NCBI GenBank assembly: GCA_964540855.1
Contig: CAZIOI010000011.1
Location: 1-18,391 of the forward strand
Source: CAZIOI01 sp964540855
GTDB lineage: Bacteria > Patescibacteriota > UBA1384 > DTJR01
DNA: 18,391 bases
Direction of reading: 5' to 3'
Shown here: piece after piece, positions 13,344-18,391 of the stretch
How positions within the stretch are numbered: the stretch's first letter is position 1
How the letters are laid out: every line of letters begins with the position of its first letter
Notes under the pieces: generated by a model
What the model was told of the DNA's origin: nothing
The model's database searches: none
Seen by the model: the letters and a program-made list of their open reading frames with translations, nothing else
Translations under genes and position numbers: made by a program

Positions 13344-14900
13344 TTACTTCTTTGCGGTGGCATAAACATGAATTAGTTTTGAGCCATCGGAAAACTGTTT
13401 AACAAGGTCGCTTTTGTCATATGGGTATTGGTTTAGAATATCTGTGTCGTCCTTATAATTTGCAAACTGCGTAAAATATACGGTAGGGTCCACGTCTTTG
13501 GGGGCGACGCCTATGAAAATATAACTTGCCCGCGACACCGAAATTTTGTCCGAAACAAGTTGTATTTTTTCTTCATCCGTGCCCAGATCCTCTCCTGCTC
13601 CGTTAAGATAAGCAAGACTATATCCAGAATTGATCAATTTATATTGCAATATAGTATTGGATCGATTTGTCAAAATAGCGCTGCCCGGGTTTACGTTCTC
13701 CTTAATGTACTCAAGCTTCTCCTGATCGACGTCCCTGAACCAAACCTGGCTGCTTAGCCCATCCGGAAGTAAAAAAGGAGGGACAAAAATCTGCGATGAA
13801 TTGATGACTGCAAGATAAGCGAAAAACGAGAAGAAAACGATTTTCTGCCATCTCGAATGTAAGATGGCAACCATATCTACAGCAAAAACTCCCGAAGCGA
13901 TGGAGAGCGGCAAAGAAATTTCTCTGAAAATTCTTTGAGGCAGAACAAACACTGAGCTCCTGGAGAAAAGCCACGTTATCAAAATCCACGAGATAATAAA
14001 TATGCTAGCAAATTTGGTTTTTTTGTCACCGGCAGCTCTAATCAGCAAGAATCCAACTCCGGCAAGACCGGTGAATTCAATGAATGCGGGTAAAAGTGCC
14101 GACATATTACTGTAATCCAAGACTTCGGATGTGGTATCTCTGATCAGTTGATTGGCATGAATAACAGCATTAAAAGTGCTTGATACCAGATTCCCAAAGA
14201 ATATTTTCGACATGGCTAAAAATACAAACGCTGCGCCAGTAAAAATAACCAATAAAAACAATGATTTTTTATATTCGGTTTTATCAACTCTGCGAGTTAC
14301 GATACAGTTGACCCCAAGACTAATCATACTAACAACATACATAAGAACCGCGCTCAGATGGTGTGCGGACAAAAAAAGGGCAAATAGTAAAAAAACAATC
14401 GGAAGTTTCCAGTATTTGAATCCTCTGACCAGAGATATAAACGCTAGAATATAAAACGGCCCGATGATGTTGTAGCCCAAGATGTCCGCGTATTGCGCAT
14501 CGCCAAAATTGAGAAGCGGGTTCGTCGAAACTAAGGCAAAAACCAATGATGCCCAAAACGCGACTTTGTAGTCGAAAACTTTGTATGCCAATACATAAAA
14601 CATGATAATGGCCGCAGGAATCCAGTACGGCCCGATTGCACTATAGATCGACAAGGACGTTGCGGAAAAAAGCCTAGCGAAAAGCGCAGTGACGATATGT
14701 AAAAGTGGCGGATAGGTCCCTAGCGCACCGGTCCCGTTTATGAAGCTATCCGTCATTTGCAGATGAGAGACCAGATCTGGGCTAGGCGGAACCAAAAAAT
14801 TATAAAAGTGGTACTGCCAAAAAATTATGTAGAGTTTAAGCACCACCAAGATGCCGACACCAAACCAAGAAACTTTTTTCCAGTTTATTTTTAGTTCCAT
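13344..14900 (-). CDS. Polytopic membrane protein, GT-C glycosyltransferase-like
   Basis: A 518-residue membrane protein with about 11 hydrophobic segments between residues 11 and 375 and a soluble C-terminal domain (about 385-518) that likely lies outside the membrane. After TM1 it shows VPPSPDLVSHLQMTDSFING (37-56) and TYPPLLH (62-68). An acidic residue and His in the first external loop followed by a YPP-type motif is the pattern of GT-C enzymes, which use polyprenyl-phosphate sugars at the outer membrane face. I infer a lipid-linked-sugar transferase acting on the glycan or on proteins; a polymerase or ligase is an alternative. No ribosome site is seen before the ATG. It lies 33 bases after a GT4 gene and 18 bases before comF. 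Confidence 0.8.
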   Translation of the reverse strand: MELKINWKKVSWFGVGILVVLKLYIIFWQYHFYNFLVPPSPDLVSHLQMTDSFINGTGALGTYPPLLHIVTALFARLFSATSLSIYSAIGPYWIPAAIIMFYVLAYKVFDYKVAFWASLVFALVSTNPLLNFGDAQYADILGYNIIGPFYILAFISLVRGFKYWKLPIVFLLFALFLSAHHLSAVLMYVVSMISLGVNCIVTRRVDKTEYKKSLFLLVIFTGAAFVFLAMSKIFFGNLVSSTFNAVIHANQLIRDTTSEVLDYSNMSALLPAFIEFTGLAGVGFLLIRAAGDKKTKFASIFIISWILITWLFSRSSVFVLPQRIFREISLPLSIASGVFAVDMVAILHSRWQKIVFFSFFAYLAVINSSQIFVPPFLLPDGLSSQVWFRDVDQEKLEYIKENVNPGSAILTNRSNTILQYKLINSGYSLAYLNGAGEDLGTDEEKIQLVSDKISVSRASYIFIGVAPKDVDPTVYFTQFANYKDDTDILNQYPYDKSDLVKQFSDGSKLIHVYATAKK

Positions 14901-14933
14901 TGCTTTATATAATAATACAAATCGGGCAACTTA

Positions 14934-16025
14934 TTAACCACCGGCACCAAAAAACCTGAGAAGAACTTTCTCTATCGCAAGAATATTTTTTTCGGCGTCA
15001 TAATGTTCTTTTGCATATTTGAGTCCTCGTTCACCCATCAATCTACGCTTTTTGGCATCACTAAGAATATTAATCATTTCTTTTGCGAGCAGCTCCGGAG
15101 AATGTTCCGGCACGAGAACGCTAAAATTGTCGCGCATATACTCGCTAATAGACCCCGAGTCAGTCGAAACAACCGGTGTCTGGCAACATATGCTCTGGAT
15201 ATTGACCATTCCGACCTGCTCCGCCCAATCACGTGTTCTTATAGACGGCGAGACCGTCAACCATGCTTTTGCAAACAACTTCGGAACATCGCCGTGTTTG
15301 ACTATCCCGAGCATTTCCACATTTGAAAGCTTGTCAAAGCCACCCCTGAGGGTGCCGTCTCCTGCGACAATCAAACGCGCTTCGGGGATTTTTTGTTGAA
15401 CTATCTCAAATGCTTTAATGAGGTCGGGTACTCCCTTTTTTTCTTCTAGCCTACCCGCAAACAAGACGGTCGGCTTAACTTCTTTTGGACCCGGCCCAAA
15501 CTCCCGCAAATTAACCCCCCAGACGGCCCACATCGCGCGAACAATTTTTTTCTGGTTGATTCCCAGCCTTCTGACATTACTCACCGCAGAGCCGTTCATA
15601 CAAAAAAACAAGCTGGCTCGGCGGCAGTATTTTTTTGCAAGCCAAATCGCCAGACCGCCCATGAGCCTGCCGTATTTTTCTATTGGATCCAAATTCTCAA
15701 AAACGGGTATAAAATATTTCTTGTTGTTTTTTACGCAATAGGAAAAAACTGTGTAGCATAGGGCGGAATTCTTGAGCGAAATCCTAAATCTCCCGTATCC
15801 GCCATACGGTTCCGGTGCTTGCACAATATCCGGATTGATTTTTTTAAGCTTCTTTCTAAGATCGGTGAGATTTTCAAACTTCTGCGTGTTTAAAAAATCT
15901 TCTTTTTTCATGTCGCCGTAGCTTGCCTTATGATACAGATGCACAACCTCAAATTTTGAAAAAAACTGTAGTGGCTGCTGCAAGTCGCGCCTCACTGTAT
16001 CGGAAATGATTGCAATCTTTTTCAT
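14934..16025 (-). CDS. Glycosyltransferase, GT4-like
   Basis: A 363-residue GT-B glycosyltransferase. Residues 1-170 form the acceptor-side Rossmann domain (MKKIAIISDT; VQAPEPYGGYGR at 68-79). The C-terminal domain starts with FAGRLEEKKGVPDLIKAFE (189-207), has VAGDGTLRGG (220-229), and ends with the donor site AEQVGMVNIQSICCQTPVVS (268-287) and SGSISEYM (290-297). The E-x7-E motif is E269-x7-Q277, so the second Glu is Gln, a variant seen in some GT4 groups. Length and motif order are complete. It overlaps the preceding GT gene by 4 bases (ATGA) with no clear Shine-Dalgarno motif, which suggests coupled translation. Sugar specificity is unknown. Confidence 0.92.
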   Translation of the reverse strand: MKKIAIISDTVRRDLQQPLQFFSKFEVVHLYHKASYGDMKKEDFLNTQKFENLTDLRKKLKKINPDIVQAPEPYGGYGRFRISLKNSALCYTVFSYCVKNNKKYFIPVFENLDPIEKYGRLMGGLAIWLAKKYCRRASLFFCMNGSAVSNVRRLGINQKKIVRAMWAVWGVNLREFGPGPKEVKPTVLFAGRLEEKKGVPDLIKAFEIVQQKIPEARLIVAGDGTLRGGFDKLSNVEMLGIVKHGDVPKLFAKAWLTVSPSIRTRDWAEQVGMVNIQSICCQTPVVSTDSGSISEYMRDNFSVLVPEHSPELLAKEMINILSDAKKRRLMGERGLKYAKEHYDAEKNILAIEKVLLRFFGAGG

Positions 16026-17185
16026 ATTGATTCAATCAGTTTAATAAATTCTTGTGCCGCCTTTTGCCAAGAAAAACGCTTGGTGTTTTCGTATCCCAAC
16101 GCTTCATATTTCGCTCTATTTTCCATAACCCGATCCAAAGATTCAATAAACGATTTGGTATTTCCGGTTTCAAAAAGCTCGGCCGCCGCACCCGCTACCT
16201 CGGGAATAGATGTGTTATTTGCCGCAATAACAGGGCAGCCGCATGACATGGCTTGCAATATAGGCAAACCAAAACCCTCATATTTTGTTGGGTACACAAA
16301 CGCCCGAGCCCCGCTATAGAGCGCCGCGAGTTGTTCGTCCGACACGAATCCCGTAAAAACTATTTTATCTTTGACACCCAGCCGCTGCGCTCTCGACATG
16401 ATTTTAAAATATTCATTTTCAACTCCACCCGATTTCCCGACAAACAGCAGCACAATGTCGTTATTTTTATCTGACAGTATAAACTCGGCAAAGGCTTCTA
16501 TCAAAAATAAATAATTCTTCCTCGGATCGATTCCATAATAGTCCCCGACTGTCATTATATATTTTTTCTTGAGCGCAAATTCTTCTACCGTCGAGTCTAT
16601 CGCCTTCTGATTGGACTTTTTGAATGTATCGTCGGTCGATTCGTAAATACAAGATATTTTTTTCTCGTCGATGTTCAGGTTTTTTATAATATCTTGTTTT
16701 GAAAATTCGGAGATAGTTACAACTCGAGTCGCTCGCCTAGCTGCGCTAAACTTAACTTTACATTCCAAAGCCCTGTCAGGTGGCAAACGATATTCGTCTT
16801 TTAAAACGATCGGAATAATATCATGAATTGTAACGACAGTTTTGATGCGCTTGTTCAGAGTTACCAAAAAAGGCAGATTGGTGTCTAGTGATACATAAAC
16901 GTCCGGATCAATGTGTTTAATTGCCCTTGAAAGTGCAAATTGGTCGATGACCCACCAAAATCTAGGTCTGATTTTTGGCACGTCCATTACAAAAGCACCA
17001 AAGCTGTTTCCACTTAGCTCGACGAGGAGAGGATTTTTTTTACTATAAACAATAAACGTATATCTGTTTTTTTTGTCATTCTCGACAACATTCGAAACCA
17101 AGTTTCTTATGTAATAACCATACCCTCTAAACTTATTGCCTGTTTCCAGAGGCCTGAGGTCAATGCAAATATCAAGCGGTTTCAT
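16022..17185 (-). CDS. Glycosyltransferase, GT4 mannosyltransferase-like
   Basis: A 387-residue GT-B enzyme of the type annotated as mannosyl- or rhamnosyltransferase. N-terminal motifs are CIDLRPLE and RGYGYYIRNLV; a middle TVVTIHDIIPIV stretch and RVVTISEFSKQDI carry the acceptor domain; the donor domain has TVGDYYGIDPRKN, TGFVSDEQLAALYSGARAFV, YEGFGLPILQAMSCGCPVI and NTSIPEVAG. The E-x7-E motif reads EGFGLPILQ, so the second Glu is Gln. I chose ATG 17185 (MKPLDICID) over the in-frame GTG at 17194, which overlaps the previous gene's TAG stop by 1 base; neither has a good ribosome site, and the longer start (390 residues) stays possible through termination-reinitiation. Confidence 0.9.
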   Translation of the reverse strand: MKPLDICIDLRPLETGNKFRGYGYYIRNLVSNVVENDKKNRYTFIVYSKKNPLLVELSGNSFGAFVMDVPKIRPRFWWVIDQFALSRAIKHIDPDVYVSLDTNLPFLVTLNKRIKTVVTIHDIIPIVLKDEYRLPPDRALECKVKFSAARRATRVVTISEFSKQDIIKNLNIDEKKISCIYESTDDTFKKSNQKAIDSTVEEFALKKKYIMTVGDYYGIDPRKNYLFLIEAFAEFILSDKNNDIVLLFVGKSGGVENEYFKIMSRAQRLGVKDKIVFTGFVSDEQLAALYSGARAFVYPTKYEGFGLPILQAMSCGCPVIAANNTSIPEVAGAAAELFETGNTKSFIESLDRVMENRAKYEALGYENTKRFSWQKAAQEFIKLIESI

Positions 17186-17193
17186 ATAAGTCA

Positions 17194-18391
17194 CTAGACG
17201 TTAATATACCACCACGCACCACCGCCGTATTCGCTAAACCAAGTGTAACCCTCGCAGACTAACTGAGTATAGAACTGATACAAACCGGGACCGATGTCGG
17301 ACGGAATCGTAATGGTAAAGGGAATCGTCACAGTTGCGCCCGGGGCAACATCATTGGGCAGACGAGCAATGCGGTCTGATGATACCCAGCCGCCACTTCT
17401 AAACCTCTTGTTGAAAGCTTCCATATCCTTGCGATAGTGCACAGCTAGAATCACAGGGTGATCAGAATTTTTATACCATATTTGCGAACCTGTATTTTTG
17501 AAGGTGACTGAAACTGATTGCGTACTGCCAGGCATACCGTAGATTGGAGAGGATTGGGTGACGTAGGAGGATTTGATGTCGTTCGTATCGATATACCACC
17601 AAGCCCCGCCGCCATATTCGCTGAACCAAGTGTAACCTTCGCAGACTAACTGGGTATAGAACTGATACAAACCGGGTCCGATGTCAGATGGAATCGTAAT
17701 GGTAAAGGGAATTGTCACGGTTGCGCCCGGGGCAACATCATTTGGGAGTCTGGCAATACGGTCGGATGAAACCCAGCCGCCACTTCTAAACCTCTTGTTG
17801 AAAGCTTCCATATCCTTGCGATAGTGCACAGCTAGAATCACAGGGTGATCAGAATTTTTATACCATATTTGCGAACCTGTATTTTTGAAGGTGACTGAAA
17901 CTGATTGCGTACTGCCAGGCATGCCATAGATGGGTGACGATTGGGTGACGTAGGAAGACCCATATTCGCTGACGCTGAAATTATAAGTATTGAAAAACAA
18001 ATTCCAAAAATTGTAGTTTCCATTATAAACATGCGGGGTATAGCGATAGAGAGATGCGGTCGCTCTGTTGCCATAAGTTCCGCAATGCTGGCCGTTCCAG
18101 TCGCTAAAGCAAAAACTCTGCGCAACCTGATAATCCGAAAACCCACGTCCTTCCGATCGCTCATAATTGTATCTTAGCTGCCACGCCCCGTTTTCAACTT
18201 GCTTGGTAAACCCCGTATAAGACGAATTGCACCCGCCGGAATCGGGGCAGGCGTAGCCCATCGCCGTACGCAACGAGTTATCGTTCTGCGAAGTCATACT
18301 AATAAGGCTTTGCTCTTTTTGCAGTGTCACTAGAATCACTTCGGGGTTCACCGTCCCGGTCGAGGTAGTTATGGAGATGCCATTAATACTG
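17194..18391 (-). CDS. Secreted protein with lysozyme-like domain and two NBR1-type Ig repeats (5' end missing)
   Basis: The frame is open to the window edge, so the N-terminus and any signal peptide lie outside; the GTG at 18351 is internal and is used only for numbering. The first part (to about residue 125) contains VTLQKEQSLIS (8-18), GYACPDSGGCN (32-42) and a CGTYGNRATASLYRYTP block (90-106). This resembles a domain I recall from secreted actinobacterial and CPR proteins, where the Glu of QKEQ is a plausible acid catalyst of a lysozyme-like fold. Cys 35, 41, 81 and 90 could form disulfides. Two identical 123-residue Ig-like modules follow (132-254, 261-383), with FKNTGSQIW, PNDVAPG and GLYQFYTQLV as in NBR1-type Ig domains. 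The protein ends two residues after the second repeat with no sortase signal. A surface or cell-wall role is inferred. Confidence 0.85.
   Translation of the reverse strand, partial: SINGISITTSTGTVNPEVILVTLQKEQSLISMTSQNDNSLRTAMGYACPDSGGCNSSYTGFTKQVENGAWQLRYNYERSEGRGFSDYQVAQSFCFSDWNGQHCGTYGNRATASLYRYTPHVYNGNYNFWNLFFNTYNFSVSEYGSSYVTQSSPIYGMPGSTQSVSVTFKNTGSQIWYKNSDHPVILAVHYRKDMEAFNKRFRSGGWVSSDRIARLPNDVAPGATVTIPFTITIPSDIGPGLYQFYTQLVCEGYTWFSEYGGGAWWYIDTNDIKSSYVTQSSPIYGMPGSTQSVSVTFKNTGSQIWYKNSDHPVILAVHYRKDMEAFNKRFRSGGWVSSDRIARLPNDVAPGATVTIPFTITIPSDIGPGLYQFYTQLVCEGYTWFSEYGGGAWWYINV
17203..17571 (-). repeat. Ig-like tandem repeat, copy 2
   Basis: Encodes 123 residues from SSYVTQ to WWYI, identical in amino acids to the copy at 17590-17958. 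The repeat period is 387 bases (129 codons: 123 of repeat and 6 of linker). By eye 17384-17535 is base-for-base identical to the other copy, while the flanks of the repeat differ at about 26 silent positions. Confidence 0.95.
17590..17958 (-). repeat. Ig-like tandem repeat, copy 1
   Basis: N-terminal copy of the 123-residue Ig-like module, joined to the second by the linker DTNDIK. The tract 17771-17922 is identical at nucleotide level to 17384-17535 of the other copy. The strand of aromatic residues and the NTG-x3-W motif fit a beta-sandwich of the NBR1-Ig type often found in bacterial surface proteins. Confidence 0.95.

Noticed and set aside
1..18391. tRNA, rRNA, CRISPR array, insertion sequence or transposase
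   Set aside because: No cloverleaf, rRNA motif, regularly spaced short repeats or transposase-like protein seen on either strand; the only long direct repeat is the Ig-like pair inside a coding region.

Overview
The window reads as part of a bacterial chromosome that carries a cell-surface polysaccharide cluster. All 15 genes I can support lie on the minus strand, so transcription runs from high to low coordinates. The base composition is AT-rich, lowest at about 2300-9000. Genes are tightly packed with 4-base ATGA stop/start overlaps. TGA is used as a normal stop in several of these overlaps, which argues against lineages that read UGA as glycine or tryptophan. The S-box (SAM-I) riboswitch, the ComF gene and the secreted protein with a lysozyme-like domain plus Ig-like repeats would fit a Gram-positive-type or Patescibacteria (CPR) / Chloroflexi-like lineage. 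That placement is an inference; no rRNA or ribosomal protein gene is present to settle it.

Region by region, in the direction of transcription. 18391-17194: the 3' part of a large secreted protein with a putative cell-wall-hydrolase-like domain and two tandem 123-residue Ig-like repeats that are identical in amino acids. 17185-14934: two family-4 type glycosyltransferases. 14900-13344: a polytopic GT-C-like membrane protein. 13325-12630: a ComF-type phosphoribosyltransferase. 12623-11273: promoter, SAM-I riboswitch with terminator, and metK. 11161-9071: the permease and ATPase of an ABC polysaccharide exporter (Wzm/Wzt type, with a C-terminal Wzt glycan-binding-like domain). 9074-8487: a SAM-dependent methyltransferase. 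8508-2281: a three-domain glycosyltransferase of 904 residues followed by three more GT-B enzymes. 2227-823: an extended SDR epimerase/dehydratase and an RmlC-like cupin. 702-34: a gene of unknown function in a distinctly GC-rich patch.

Together, the nucleotide-sugar enzymes supply an unusual sugar, six glycosyltransferase genes build a glycan on a lipid carrier, and the methyltransferase may modify or cap it. The Wzm/Wzt pair would then export it. No Wzx flippase, Wzy polymerase or initiating phosphoglycosyltransferase is visible, which suits an ABC-transporter-dependent pathway. MetK makes the methyl donor, is under SAM feedback through the riboswitch, and sits directly upstream of the exporter/methyltransferase block with no convincing terminator between them. 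SAM supply and glycan assembly may therefore be co-transcribed.

The points most worth a second look are: the riboswitch and its probable reach into the polysaccharide operon; the mosaic pattern of silent substitutions in the Ig-like repeats; the triple-domain glycosyltransferase; and the GC-rich orphan gene with its own putative promoter at the left edge.
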